Shown: positions 27,596 to 37,617 of the stretch, piece by piece
Position numbering within the stretch: the stretch's first letter is position 1
Layout: each line of letters begins with the position of its first letter
Source: Symmachiella macrocystis
Lineage (GTDB): Bacteria > Planctomycetota > Planctomycetia > Planctomycetales > Planctomycetaceae
DNA: 64,000 nucleotides
Reading direction: 5' to 3'
NCBI RefSeq assembly: GCF_007860075.1
Contig: NZ_SJPP01000001.1
Location: 1,758,501-1,822,500 of the forward strand
The notes under the pieces: model-generated
Told to the model about the DNA's origin: nothing
The model's input: only the letters and a program-made list of their open reading frames with translations
Databases searched by the model: none
Made by a program: the position numbers and the translations under genes

Positions 27596-28870
27596 TTACG
27601 CAACAACCGAGGGAGACTCCAGCCTAGATTCAGATTGGGATGCTGGGTTGCCGGAGTTTGAAATGACTCTTTGAAAGAGGGCCAACAGATTGTCGATCAT
27701 TGCTTGATATTGAAAGTGTGCAACCACCCATTCCCGTCCAGACTGTCCCATTTGTGCTGCACCCTCGGAATTCGTTAACACGTATTGAATTTTTCCAGCG
27801 AGTTGCTGAACATTTTGCGACTCAAACAACAGGCCTGTCTTCCCGTCGTCAATGTAATCTGGAATACCGCCGACGCTTGAGCCGATCGTGGGGCAACCAC
27901 AAGCGGCTGCTTCCAATAACACATTCCCAGATCCCTCGCTAAGACTGGGCAGCACGAAGACATTGGCAGCACGAAAATAGTCAGGAATCAACTCGCGGGA
28001 AACGCGGCCAGGCAAAATCACTCGCCGCGTCTCGGAGTGTTCACGTTGATATTCTTTCACTTTTTCCAGTTCGCTGCCGTCACCGCACATGACAAGTTGT
28101 GCCTGCGGACATTCGCGAACCAAGCAGTCGTATGCCCCAAGCAAAGTGTCAATCCCTTTGACGGGAACGATATTCCCCACAAACAGAATCGTGGGTACAT
28201 CGGGCAGACCGAGTTTGACTCGGCTTTCCGTACGGTTCCCTACTGAAAAATGATCGACATCGACCCCTTTCAGTACAACCGAGACGCGCTCCGCGGGTGC
28301 GCCCAATGCCATGGCTTGATCAGCCAGTGCACTGCTCACACCAACAACGTGGTCAGCGCGGCAAAGTGTTAATGCGATTACCGATTGATCAAAACCGACG
28401 CCGTAATCGAGGTCGGAAATACTGAATGCATCAGCCCCTCGAAGGCTTACAACGACCGGAACTCCGACCCGATGCGCGGCACCAATACCAGCAGTTCGTT
28501 TCGGCCAGGCAAACGGGCTATAAACCAAATCAATTTTCTCGTCACGGAGTACCTTTTCAATCGCTAGTTCAAACCGAGCGACGGCCAGTTGACGGGAAAA
28601 CTTACCCGGGACGCGCTCGCCGGAATTCGTTGGCAACTGAAGTCGGAATAAGGAACGCAGAGTATGCGATACCTTCCTCATCTGAGGAATCGGATGCATC
28701 TTCACGCTCTGTACGTTCCCCGAAGTCTTGGCATGGGGACTGACGACGTGCACTTCAACCCCCGCATTTGAAAACGCAGCCAACTCTTCTTGCAAGACAG
28801 TATATGCCGCGCTGTGAGAGGCAGTTTTGCTAGGAGGCACGAGCGCTAATATTCGAATTTTACGACTCAT
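27596..28870 (-). CDS. Family 4 glycosyltransferase
   Basis: A 424-aa GT-B glycosyltransferase. N-terminal RILALVPPS, donor-domain FVGNIVPVKGIDTLLGAY, GDGSELEKVKEYQ, PSLSEGSGNVLLEAAACG and VGGIPDYIDDGKTGLL are classic GT4 features. It lies between a methyltransferase and the flippase gene, so it probably adds one sugar of the repeat unit on the cytoplasmic side. Confidence 0.92.
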   Translation of the reverse strand: MSRKIRILALVPPSKTASHSAAYTVLQEELAAFSNAGVEVHVVSPHAKTSGNVQSVKMHPIPQMRKVSHTLRSLFRLQLPTNSGERVPGKFSRQLAVARFELAIEKVLRDEKIDLVYSPFAWPKRTAGIGAAHRVGVPVVVSLRGADAFSISDLDYGVGFDQSVIALTLCRADHVVGVSSALADQAMALGAPAERVSVVLKGVDVDHFSVGNRTESRVKLGLPDVPTILFVGNIVPVKGIDTLLGAYDCLVRECPQAQLVMCGDGSELEKVKEYQREHSETRRVILPGRVSRELIPDYFRAANVFVLPSLSEGSGNVLLEAAACGCPTIGSSVGGIPDYIDDGKTGLLFESQNVQQLAGKIQYVLTNSEGAAQMGQSGREWVVAHFQYQAMIDNLLALFQRVISNSGNPASQSESRLESPSVVA

Positions 28871-29000
28871 AGATGATGGCCTGTGCGACTTCAGAGTCGG
28901 CAGTTCAATGATTTGCTTTTTTCCGACAACTCAAGACAGGGTTCACTCGTCGAATCCGGTAGTTTGGGGCAGTTTCTATTTCGCTGGCCCCAACACGTCC

Positions 29001-30527
29001 TCATGCTGACTTGACACTTCGCCATGCTGTGAGAGATGTAATAATGTCTGAGCGACGATGCGTTGGCAAACAGATATAAAACGCGCTGCCTCCCGCACTG
29101 ATTAAAATCAGCCCACAAATCACTGCGAGATCAAGAATTCGTCCGGGGGTCCAAAAATGTTCGATGACTAAGGCGACCGCCAAGGGTGGCAATAATGCGA
29201 GGAGACTGGGTGGCCAGATATTCAGGAAGTATTGCATCTTCGGCATTTCCAATGCCGTGCAGGTCCAGACAGGCAAAAGAATGACCGCGACAAGTAGCTG
29301 TGTCGTCAATACCGCATAGGCCATACCGATCGGTCCGTACAACCAAACACCTAGCACTCCAATAACCAATGTGACCACGATCTCAACACCTGCGGCGATG
29401 GCAATTACCCGCAAATTGGCTGTGCTTCGCAGCACGGCCCGAACGCCACCGGATGACATCTTCAGTGCACGAGCGACCGTCAAAACGCAAAGGACGGGAT
29501 ACATCTGAGCGACGTATTGCTCATTCATCCAATACTCAATAAACAATCGACCATAAACGATGAAAAATATTGCCAACGACAATGAAGAAACCGCCAACAG
29601 ACGTGGTGGCAGGACCATCAATTCCAACATCGCTGCTTTGTTCTTTTGTGCATTGAGTTGACTGGCCAAGGGATCAATGACTTGGGTGATGGCTGAACCC
29701 AATTGCGCCGTTTTTTGCGTGATTGCTTCGGGGATCGAATAAAACAGGACGACCGCAGGACCACAGATCACGCCCACGATCAAACCGCCGGAATAAACCA
29801 GCACACGGGCGGCGGCATTGGCCATTACATTGACTCCGCCGAAGCGGAATACCATTTTCAATGTGTCGCGGTCAAAGTAACGCAGAGAGAAGTTCAATTC
29901 CGGTAAGAAAACATTGGAAAAACATGCGCGCAGGAGCTGGCCTGATAAGGTGACGGCAAACGTGGCCACCGCCATGCCCACCAATCCGTAACCCAGCAAC
30001 AGCGCTGCCACTACAGACGCCGCCTGCAATAGTTGCATCGACACGGCAATCGCATTGCTCACGTCGTGTCTTTGTAGTGCTGTTAGTGCAGCTCCATAGA
30101 CTTGTGCCAGCATCCGGGTGGCCATTGTGGCACCGGTGAGTAAAATCACCCAGCGTATGTTGCTGATTGAATGATCGCCAATGTCGACGATGAAAGGAAA
30201 GGCATAGGTGGCGATCCCCACCAAAACCAGCACCACGGCCGCCACTGCGGAATAGACGACCATCGACGTCACATAGACCTTATTGACCGACTCGTAATCC
30301 TGAATGGCATGGAATTGCGCGATGTACTTCACGCCCGCGCCACGTAAGCCCATGTCGGCCATGGCGTAGTAGCTGGTGAATGCCATGACCATCGACCACA
30401 GCCCGTATGACTCGTCGCCCAGTTTGGAAACGAGGTAAGGCGTGAGGAAAAAGGTGATGATAATCGCGCAGCCGCGGCCTAGCCAATTGAAGACTACGCC
30501 TCGAACCGCTAATGCTTTATCAGACAT
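29001..30527 (-). CDS. Wzx/MurJ-like polysaccharide flippase
   Basis: A 508-aa protein with about 13 or 14 hydrophobic helices, N-terminal signature GVVFNWLGRGCAIIITFFLTPYLVSKLGDE and the repeated helical plan of the polysaccharide transporter (MOP) superfamily. It would move the undecaprenyl-linked repeat unit across the inner membrane. It lies next to the GT4 genes, and the O-antigen ligase/polymerase at 22933 is its natural downstream partner. No ribosome binding site is obvious. Function as a flippase is inferred from family and context. Confidence 0.9.
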   Translation of the reverse strand: MSDKALAVRGVVFNWLGRGCAIIITFFLTPYLVSKLGDESYGLWSMVMAFTSYYAMADMGLRGAGVKYIAQFHAIQDYESVNKVYVTSMVVYSAVAAVVLVLVGIATYAFPFIVDIGDHSISNIRWVILLTGATMATRMLAQVYGAALTALQRHDVSNAIAVSMQLLQAASVVAALLLGYGLVGMAVATFAVTLSGQLLRACFSNVFLPELNFSLRYFDRDTLKMVFRFGGVNVMANAAARVLVYSGGLIVGVICGPAVVLFYSIPEAITQKTAQLGSAITQVIDPLASQLNAQKNKAAMLELMVLPPRLLAVSSLSLAIFFIVYGRLFIEYWMNEQYVAQMYPVLCVLTVARALKMSSGGVRAVLRSTANLRVIAIAAGVEIVVTLVIGVLGVWLYGPIGMAYAVLTTQLLVAVILLPVWTCTALEMPKMQYFLNIWPPSLLALLPPLAVALVIEHFWTPGRILDLAVICGLILISAGGSAFYICLPTHRRSDIITSLTAWRSVKSA

Positions 30528-30583
30528 TTCACATCGTTTACTTGGTGGGGGAATAAATTCTAGTCTGCGATTGTCGAATGATC

Positions 30584-32011
30584 TTAGGATGTCATCGTGA
30601 CTTGTGGCGGTGTACTGACGTCCGCTGTAGTCGGTGAGTCGTCGCTGCCGGAGGTAACTGCGTTTAATGTGGCGGCCAGTTCGGCCGTTAATGTCCGGCC
30701 GTCAAAATCATGGATGGCCTTGTCCCAGCGTAAGTCGGCGTCGGACCGCTGTCGATGCTGAATCAGATCCTCCAGGACAGTTGCAATCGCCTGAGGTGTA
30801 TGGTCAGTCGCCACCGCTCCCAATTGATACTGGTTGATCACATCGGCCGTCGCACCCGCGTGCGCCACGGCCAGAATCGGTTTGCGAAACGGCAGCATCT
30901 CGAATAGTTTTCCCGGGATCTGCAGGTCCGTGCCGGGCTGAATTAACAACAGCAAATCGGCTGCCGCCATGCGACGCAACGCTTCATCGCGCGGGACGGG
31001 CGGGGTGAGTGAGATGTACTCGCCGCAATCATGATCTTGCAAAAACGTGGGAATGTTGAAATCGCCGCTGCAGTTGCCGATCTGTTCAAAACGAATGGCA
31101 ATGCCACGTTGATTGAGCAAGGCAATGGCTTCGATCAGCGGGCGTGGATCGCGTTCACGATACAACGATCCGGCGTGTGTAAGTGTTAATGGATCTGTAT
31201 TGCTACGGGCAGGAACTTCACCGAGCATCTGTTCGATTCGCTCTACCAAATGGCCATCGCAGCCGTTGGGAATGGTGAGGAATTTTGATTCCCATTGCGG
31301 ATAAAATCGCCGGAAGTCGTCAGCCATCGCTGCGGTATTCAGGATGACTCGATCCGCCGTCTCGACGCAGCGGCGCTCGAACCAAGGGTAGCAATTTTGT
31401 CCCCACGGATTTTGCTTTTTATGGCCCCAAGGCCGTCGTGCCCAGGGATCTCGAAAATCGGCGACCCAGGGCAAACCGGTCGCACGTTTTAGCCGTCGGC
31501 CAACAAGGTGAATGCTGTGTGGCGGTCCCGATGTCATGATTGCTTGCGGATTGTGTTCGCGGATCATCCGTTTTCCAGCGGAAACTGCCGGCGACACCCA
31601 ACCGATGGCCTTGTCGGGGGTAATGATCAGCAGATCCTTGAGGTTGACGCACCACTGCCGCAGCGGTCGCAACCGTGACTGCCGAACAGGGATTTCAGCT
31701 TGCGCAGTTTGGTTTCCCTCAGGCTGTGCACTTGCGGTCGTTTGATTGCTTTTCTTCGATGCGGCGGCAGGTTGTGAGCGATACCACTTACTGACCCGGC
31801 AACGTTCGGCGATGATCGAATCCAGAGATGGATCACTCAGCTGTGTCGCCGCCTGTGAATCGGAAGCCTCGTGTTCCATAGCAAGTATCAAAGGTTGCCA
31901 ACCGGACTCCGGTAGATTTCGAGCGAAGCGTTCAATCCGTGGAACGCCGGGCGAGAAATCCGGTGGGAAATCGCGTGCGATCAACAATAATTTTTGGGCA
32001 ACCGTCGTCAC
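30584..32011 (-). CDS. Family 4-like glycosyltransferase
   Basis: A 475-aa GT-B-like protein. The GTG at 32011 has a GGAG site at 6-7 bases and begins just before the family N-terminus KLLLIARDFPPDFSPG; the longer frame from 32068 looks less likely. Other motifs: TSGPPHSIHLVG, WVADFRDPW, HAGSLYRERDP and LLLLIQPGTDLQIPGKLFE. This resembles the WcaI-like GT4 branch. A Gln/Ser/Ala-rich linker (about 95-125) separates a short N-terminal part from the rest of the first domain. Confidence 0.88.
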   Translation of the reverse strand: MTTVAQKLLLIARDFPPDFSPGVPRIERFARNLPESGWQPLILAMEHEASDSQAATQLSDPSLDSIIAERCRVSKWYRSQPAAASKKSNQTTASAQPEGNQTAQAEIPVRQSRLRPLRQWCVNLKDLLIITPDKAIGWVSPAVSAGKRMIREHNPQAIMTSGPPHSIHLVGRRLKRATGLPWVADFRDPWARRPWGHKKQNPWGQNCYPWFERRCVETADRVILNTAAMADDFRRFYPQWESKFLTIPNGCDGHLVERIEQMLGEVPARSNTDPLTLTHAGSLYRERDPRPLIEAIALLNQRGIAIRFEQIGNCSGDFNIPTFLQDHDCGEYISLTPPVPRDEALRRMAAADLLLLIQPGTDLQIPGKLFEMLPFRKPILAVAHAGATADVINQYQLGAVATDHTPQAIATVLEDLIQHRQRSDADLRWDKAIHDFDGRTLTAELAATLNAVTSGSDDSPTTADVSTPPQVTMTS

Positions 32012-32092
32012 AAATAGGCTCCAGTGGGGCCGAACCAAACAGTTTGAACGTTCATCAACCCATCGCATGTGGGCAGTATGGTATGATCACTC

Positions 32093-32974
32093 TCACTGGC
32101 CCGCAGATATTTTTGCGGAGGACGCAGCGCATGCTGATTGTTCGAGAGAGGGTTTCAAAGCGTCCGTCATTGTTCCAAAGGAGACTTCACCCAATAAACG
32201 ATCCAACTTCCGATGGGTGGACCCCAGATTTTGATAGTGCCGAAACCGTGAACGCCAGCCGCACTGCAGTCGTGGCTGTTCGGGATCGACTTCCCACGGA
32301 TGAATGTAAAACATGAACGGCTGTCCGCTGCGATTGATACGGTGAATGCATTCGATGGTCAGCCGCGCCGGATAGAGTCGAAAATACCCGCCGCCGGCAA
32401 CCGGAAGATTCATCCGATTCGCCACGCGATACACCGAAGGCGGAAACTCCCACAGCCCGCCCTGCTCATTCTCGATGCGATACGGGAACGGTTCGGCATC
32501 GGGGATTCCATATCGGTCATGGTGTACGGGAAAAATGCTCGAATCAAACTCAATGCCGTTATCCGCCAAGATGTCCAGTGCCCACAACGATTGGCCGGTG
32601 ACTGAAAAACTGGGAGCGCGAAACATCTTCACCGGTTCACTAGTAATGTCCTCAATGATGCGGCAGCTTAATCTTAGATCGTCGGCGAACTCTTCCGGTG
32701 TCATTTCGTAGATCAATTGATGCCAATGACTATGACTGCCGATTTCATGTCCGCCGCGCTGGATATCGCGAACCAATTCAGGATATTTCTGCGCCGTCCA
32801 ACCCAGGATAAAAAAGGTGCCGCGGACTTGATGCTTTTCGAGGAGGTCCAACACGGAACGCGTGTTGCCCACAACGCGTCCTTCAAAATCATCCCAGCTT
32901 GATGTGGGAATTCGATCTGCGAACGCGCCGACTTGAAAATAATCTTCAACATCGACAGTAAAGGCGTTCAACAT
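32093..32974 (-). CDS. Exosortase-system polysaccharide deacetylase (NodB fold with C-terminal extension)
   Basis: A 293-aa deacetylase of the type found with exosortase loci (XrtA-system deacetylase with DUF3473-like tail). N-terminal FTVDVEDYFQ provides the catalytic and metal aspartates (D8/D11), HEIGSHSHWH gives the metal histidines (H81-x3-H85), and FRAPSFSVTG (118-127) supplies the arginine. The tail from about residue 190 (SVYRVANRMNLPVAGGGYFRLYP, FYIHPWEVD) is specific to this subgroup. It lies directly downstream of EpsI, as expected for exosortase-linked EPS operons, and probably removes acetyl groups from the chain. Confidence 0.92.
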   Translation of the reverse strand: MLNAFTVDVEDYFQVGAFADRIPTSSWDDFEGRVVGNTRSVLDLLEKHQVRGTFFILGWTAQKYPELVRDIQRGGHEIGSHSHWHQLIYEMTPEEFADDLRLSCRIIEDITSEPVKMFRAPSFSVTGQSLWALDILADNGIEFDSSIFPVHHDRYGIPDAEPFPYRIENEQGGLWEFPPSVYRVANRMNLPVAGGGYFRLYPARLTIECIHRINRSGQPFMFYIHPWEVDPEQPRLQCGWRSRFRHYQNLGSTHRKLDRLLGEVSFGTMTDALKPSLEQSACAASSAKISAGQ

Positions 32975-33133
32975 AGGATCTGCGGTCGGAATTCAGGGTG
33001 GGTTAACGGCCGGCAGCAGCCGACCGTCAAATCGTTTGGGAGAGGTCGTTGCGAATCATCAATGTCCGAACAGGACGACTGCTCAATTTGTCTGTCCCGG
33101 TTCGGTGAGGATCGCCGATTGCGTCGAGACTTC

Positions 33134-33841
33134 TTATTTGGCAGCCACGGGCGCTGCTTTAGTTTCTCCCGCCGGCAAATCAAACAGTGCTTTGTTCAGC
33201 ACCGGAATCAACTGTTCGGCGAATTGCAACGACGGATCAAGCTCGCCCTCCTTCAACTCCTCAAGCGGCGAAACGCTGCGGACGATGTAAAGCTTGTACA
33301 AGGTGTTATTCCAGATGAACTCCACACGGGGATTGCTCGGCGCGACCCAGGTGCCATCAGTGGACCAGGTCCAATAGACCCGCTGTTGCTCACGGTTGGC
33401 GGCATCGGGACGATGGAAGTCGGCCGTTTGGAATTCTTCGACAAGCGGCTTACCGGACTCGTCGCCCAAATCGACAGTGACCGTCTCGGGGGCAGCGCTC
33501 ATCATGATACGCCCTTGTCCCTGAAAACAAATGTCCGGAGTATGCACGCTCACCGTTCCTGGACGACCACAGACGATCAAGACCGACATAGCCATGCGCG
33601 TTTTTTCGTTGACATATTCACGAGCGAAAATCCGCTCAGCCTGTGCCCGTTTCGTATCCTCGGGATCAATATTGCGATCCCGCCCCTTCCAATCCCCGAA
33701 ATCCATCGGAATATTATCGATGTTTTTGGCCGCCAGAATCAATGCGTCAGCCGCGCCCCAGCGGCCGGCATAGTTACCGTGAACCACGCCGGTTCCAATA
33801 ATGATGACCAAGGCGATGACCAGTGAAATAATGCGTACCAT
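33134..33841 (-). CDS. EpsI-like protein of the exosortase system
   Basis: A 235-aa protein with an N-terminal membrane helix (residues 4-21) and an exported domain. The family signature HTPDICFQGQG (100-110), with conserved C105, and the DWKG motif near the N-terminus mark it as the EpsI/DUF3485 family that always accompanies exosortases. Its role is unsettled: it is thought to assist EPS or sorting functions at the outer face of the membrane. The C-terminal half includes RVYWTWSTDGTW and a region ending in Ala/Lys-rich sequence. It lies two genes after the exosortase. Confidence 0.9.
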   Translation of the reverse strand: MVRIISLVIALVIIIGTGVVHGNYAGRWGAADALILAAKNIDNIPMDFGDWKGRDRNIDPEDTKRAQAERIFAREYVNEKTRMAMSVLIVCGRPGTVSVHTPDICFQGQGRIMMSAAPETVTVDLGDESGKPLVEEFQTADFHRPDAANREQQRVYWTWSTDGTWVAPSNPRVEFIWNNTLYKLYIVRSVSPLEELKEGELDPSLQFAEQLIPVLNKALFDLPAGETKAAPVAAK

Positions 33842-33932
33842 CTCGGATCTTTCAACGACAAACGAATTGTTTGGAAACTAACGCCGTCCTCACCATTTCC
33901 GCCGGCATCTGTCGCCGACGCTAGATTTCGCG

Positions 33933-36302
33933 TTACGATTGCGAAGGTGTTGGTTCGGGCGAACGATTGTATTGGTAGCCGTAGCCGTAGCGCGAACCGT
34001 ATCCGTAGCCGCCGTATCCGGAACGGTATCCGCTCGTCTCACCGTCCAGACCGATCACAACCGCGCCTAATACCGGAACGCCCAACATGGCCAACCGGTC
34101 GCGTGTGGCGGCCACCTTAGGACGACGACTCACGTCGCGGCGAATCGAAAGGATCACGGCATCCACATGCTGGGCCACCATCAGCGAATCGGTGACCGGC
34201 AACACCGGGGACGAATCAACGACGACGAATTCGTATTTCTTCTTGAGTTCTTCGAAGATCTTACCCAAGCCATCCTGGGCCAGTGCAGCCAACAGCTGTG
34301 AATTGAATTGACCGGCAGGAAGGACATCCGGACCGTCGTCGCTCGGCGATTTAATGGCCTCTTCCAGCGACGCTGTTCCCAACAAGACCTCGCTCAAGCC
34401 GGGATGTTCCTCGACACCGAAGACTCGGTGCACATTGGATTTTCGGAAATCGCAATCGACAAGCAAGGTGTTTCGGCCCACACGAGCCAAACTGGCCGCG
34501 AGATGGCAGGACAAGGTTGTTTTGCCTTCACCGGAAATCGCGCTGCCGACCATCACCAGCCGGGTCGATTCCACATTTGCATCGCGAATTAACACCGTCC
34601 GAGCCGCATCGATCGATTCGGTCAGCACGCTGTGCCAAAATGCACTTTTGGCTGTCTTTTTCGCCTTAGAGGATTTTTGGCTGGCCCACCGCGGCATTTG
34701 CGGCAAAGCTCCCATGATTCGCAAGTTCAATCCGCCGGTGACGTCGCCCAAGGTATCAATCCGTTTTGCTTGGAATTCAAACCAAACAATGGCGGCGACA
34801 AACAGTCCAAACACGCCCAAGCCGGCCATCGCCGATTTTTTGTACAGCGATTCCCAATCCTTGATCCGCGGCACTTCAGCCCATTGCGCGACATTAATTC
34901 GATCTGGTGCATCCAATTCGATCTTCAGCTCGTCGATTTTGTTATCGATCTCATCGGTTCGAGCCTCTAACTTGGCTGCTTCTTTTTGCAGTTGTTGCAA
35001 TTCAAACGAGTCCGTTACGATCTGTGTTTTTTGTATTTTCCGATTGTCGAGCTCTTCTTTTAATTGCTCGAGGATAACATCCAACCTCGCAATCTGTTCC
35101 TCAGCGGGTAAATCTCCGGGGTTTGGAGCGTTGCCACTTTCACGGATTTTTTGTTCGATGACCGGCCGGAGTTCTTCACGGTATTTTGCGATCGCTTCTT
35201 GAGTTGTTTTTTGCTCACGGCGTGCAGACTTCAGTACGGAGTTGTTTTCCGTGTCTTTCAATGTTTCTTCGTATCGGCGGATTGTCGCTTCGATCGCATC
35301 GGCTTTGATTGACAGATCTACCATTTTCGGATCACGTTCAATGAGCGTGTCGATCAGATCAGCTTGAATATCAGGATTCTCTTCCAAAGAATCCCCGATT
35401 TTTTCGGTAATCTGAGTCTCCAATCTCAATTTGTTCCGCAAAATGGTGTGGTTGAACCACTGATCCTGCAACTGTCTGGTGAATGCGTTGTCGGCGGCAA
35501 TGTCCAGGCTAAGTTCCTCTTCATTAGTAATGCCCAGACGCCGCCCCAGTTTTGCAATTTCGTCAAGCTTCTTTTTGGTTTGTTGCTCGTAGTCGACGGA
35601 CAACTCGACCAACTTAGTAATCCGTTTTTTGTCATTGAGCTTCGTTTCGTTGGCGATATCGCGATAGTAGACTTGCGTGATCGCATTGACGATCTCCGCC
35701 AACTCCTCCGGTTTTTCGCTATACTCCATTTTGATCGCGAAGAATTCCTCATCTCGCCCCGACGCGGAGAGTCTCGCCTCTAACCAATCGATCTCGAACG
35801 TTTGCCCCTTGAGCAGCGGCAGATCGCCGATTGTTTTGAACCCGTACTTTTTTAGCGTTTGGTTGCGGACAGGCTCGTTCAAAGCGGTATCCAACACCAC
35901 CCGAGACAACGCGCGGAACATTTGCGTGCGCTTGAAAGTATCAAAATCGCTGCTAAACGAACTGTTATCCTGCAACACTGACCCCGGTGTGGCATCGATG
36001 TAAATGATGGATGACGCTACGTAATTCGGCGGCACCAACAAATACACTGCGGCCGCGGCACTGCCTCCACAGAACAAACCGACCGTCACCGCCAAAAACC
36101 ATCGTCGACGAAACGCATTTAATAATGCCTTTGGGTCAACTTGCCCGGCTCCCTCGTTGCCCGCCATCGGGGCTGGCGAGGGGTCCATGCCATTACCAAC
36201 CGGTACGAGTGCGCCGCCACCGCCGCCACCCCCATTGGTGTACGCTGGAACGCCGGCATTTCCGTTTCGGTAGTGGTTTGGTTCTTGATTTGATTGCATC
36301 AT
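33933..36302 (-). CDS. Wzz-type co-polymerase fused to BY-kinase (tyrosine autokinase)
   Basis: A 789-aa bacterial tyrosine kinase with chain-length regulator. After a glycine-rich start (seven Gly at 24-30) there is a helix (about 68-90), a long coiled-coil-rich periplasmic region (about 150-480), a second helix (about 505-525) and a cytosolic kinase domain. Kinase motifs are Walker A GSAISGEGKTT (586-596), Walker A' LLVDCDFR (613-620) and Walker B FVVVDSSP (692-699). A Tyr/Gly-rich tail (759-778, eight tyrosines) is the autophosphorylation cluster. It would set polymer length and cycle by phosphorylation. It lies second in the operon, directly after the exosortase. No phosphatase gene accompanies it in the locus. 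Confidence 0.95.
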   Translation of the reverse strand: MMQSNQEPNHYRNGNAGVPAYTNGGGGGGGALVPVGNGMDPSPAPMAGNEGAGQVDPKALLNAFRRRWFLAVTVGLFCGGSAAAAVYLLVPPNYVASSIIYIDATPGSVLQDNSSFSSDFDTFKRTQMFRALSRVVLDTALNEPVRNQTLKKYGFKTIGDLPLLKGQTFEIDWLEARLSASGRDEEFFAIKMEYSEKPEELAEIVNAITQVYYRDIANETKLNDKKRITKLVELSVDYEQQTKKKLDEIAKLGRRLGITNEEELSLDIAADNAFTRQLQDQWFNHTILRNKLRLETQITEKIGDSLEENPDIQADLIDTLIERDPKMVDLSIKADAIEATIRRYEETLKDTENNSVLKSARREQKTTQEAIAKYREELRPVIEQKIRESGNAPNPGDLPAEEQIARLDVILEQLKEELDNRKIQKTQIVTDSFELQQLQKEAAKLEARTDEIDNKIDELKIELDAPDRINVAQWAEVPRIKDWESLYKKSAMAGLGVFGLFVAAIVWFEFQAKRIDTLGDVTGGLNLRIMGALPQMPRWASQKSSKAKKTAKSAFWHSVLTESIDAARTVLIRDANVESTRLVMVGSAISGEGKTTLSCHLAASLARVGRNTLLVDCDFRKSNVHRVFGVEEHPGLSEVLLGTASLEEAIKSPSDDGPDVLPAGQFNSQLLAALAQDGLGKIFEELKKKYEFVVVDSSPVLPVTDSLMVAQHVDAVILSIRRDVSRRPKVAATRDRLAMLGVPVLGAVVIGLDGETSGYRSGYGGYGYGSRYGYGYQYNRSPEPTPSQS

Positions 36303-36436
36303 GATGTCTCGGCTCAGGGGTAAAGTCAGCCGGTCTGCACCGACTGCCCATGTCCAGCTGAAAAATTCCCACGCAAATTTGTTTCAACCCATCCTTCGTC
36401 GCCACCACGGGAGACGAAGTTTCTATCTATCTGGCC

Positions 36437-37420
36437 TTAAGGTAATGGCAAATGAATTTTGCCCGACCCTTTCGTATCCGACTCGGCCCCGCCATCCTTG
36501 GAATTTGTCGCTGTCGCGGTTTTGGAAAAGCCCATTGCCAACGAGTCGTAGTCGTCGTCGGATTCCTCAATGAACAGGTGCGAAAGCAGCCACAACTCTC
36601 CCCAAAGTAGCAACAGTCCAAACGGCATCATCAACCAACCTGCCCAATCATGGAAAAGGCTTTCGGCCAATTCGGGGCTGGCCAATTGATACGCCATGCC
36701 GGTGATGGTGATCCGAGCAATATTGGAAATCAACGCAATCGGAATCGCGCTGGCTAGAATCAACAACCGCACCCAAATGTTGCGATCAATGATCAAGGCC
36801 ACAGCTGCCGACAGTGCAAAAAAGATCACCAACATTCGCAATCCACTACACGCCTCGGCCACGCCAATTGTGTGTTCGCCCAGGTGAATGATGTTCCCTT
36901 CGGCAATGGCGGGAAGACCGAGCGTCTGCATCACGTACGAACTGGTCACCGTGCCTAAGTTTCGCAGCGGCCCCATCATCATCCGTTCCACTTGAAACGG
37001 GAGCGGAACCATAAAGACCAAAAAGGCAAATGCCGGCCAGGCCCATTTCATCGCGGCGACACCGCCGAAAAGCATGCACAGACCTGCCAATGTCGGAATG
37101 ATAGACATGCCGTCAAACCAGTCAAAGTTAATCCAACCTGCCCCCAACCGCATCGCAGCCCCCAGCACCAACAGGCCGACGCCCCACCAACTTGTTTTGA
37201 GGTTTTCCGGTTCCAGCTTATCCCAGCGGAGCCACAACAAGGCAATTGCAAACAACGGCACCAGCCAACCGTGCGAATATTGGGGGTCGTTCTCCCATTT
37301 TCCCGCCATGGTCGTGACTGTCGGCCAATAGGCCCACATCACGGCTGCCAGCAGGACGGCTAATCCACCCCAAACCTCGACGCCGAATACTGGTTTTGAA
37401 CTCTTTTCGCTGGTTCCCAC
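36437..37420 (-). CDS. Exosortase (planctomycete type)
   Basis: Polytopic transpeptidase-like enzyme (about eight hydrophobic helices) that in other bacteria cleaves C-terminal sorting signals. The catalytic set is present: C191 in EACSGLR, R236 in SNIARITI and H257 in LFHDWAG; NDPQYSHGWLVP (44-55) is also a family motif. The start is GTG at 37420 with GAGGAG 8 bases upstream. The 327-aa length and gene order resemble a planctomycete exosortase class. No target with a recognisable PEP-CTERM-like tail is encoded in the window, so the target must be elsewhere. First gene of the EPS operon. Confidence 0.93.
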   Translation of the reverse strand: MGTSEKSSKPVFGVEVWGGLAVLLAAVMWAYWPTVTTMAGKWENDPQYSHGWLVPLFAIALLWLRWDKLEPENLKTSWWGVGLLVLGAAMRLGAGWINFDWFDGMSIIPTLAGLCMLFGGVAAMKWAWPAFAFLVFMVPLPFQVERMMMGPLRNLGTVTSSYVMQTLGLPAIAEGNIIHLGEHTIGVAEACSGLRMLVIFFALSAAVALIIDRNIWVRLLILASAIPIALISNIARITITGMAYQLASPELAESLFHDWAGWLMMPFGLLLLWGELWLLSHLFIEESDDDYDSLAMGFSKTATATNSKDGGAESDTKGSGKIHLPLP

Positions 37421-37617
37421 CGGCTATACTCCTCGGATCACTTCGTGCTTCTGACTATCACTATCCCTGCGTTCAGCGCGGACTCCGTCCCCATCGGTTG
37501 CAATCACCGTTCCCTTTGGATTCCAATTCCATGCGTCCTTGCCCCCGTGAAACATGCACGGCTCAACTCCCCGACCGGCAGTCATAGACTACCGAACTGT
37601 CGTAAAATCAAACGCAA

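Noticed and set aside
32933-33826. A 297-codon plus-strand frame opposite EpsI
   Set aside because: EpsI has its signature motif in place, and the opposite frame has no recognisable sequence.
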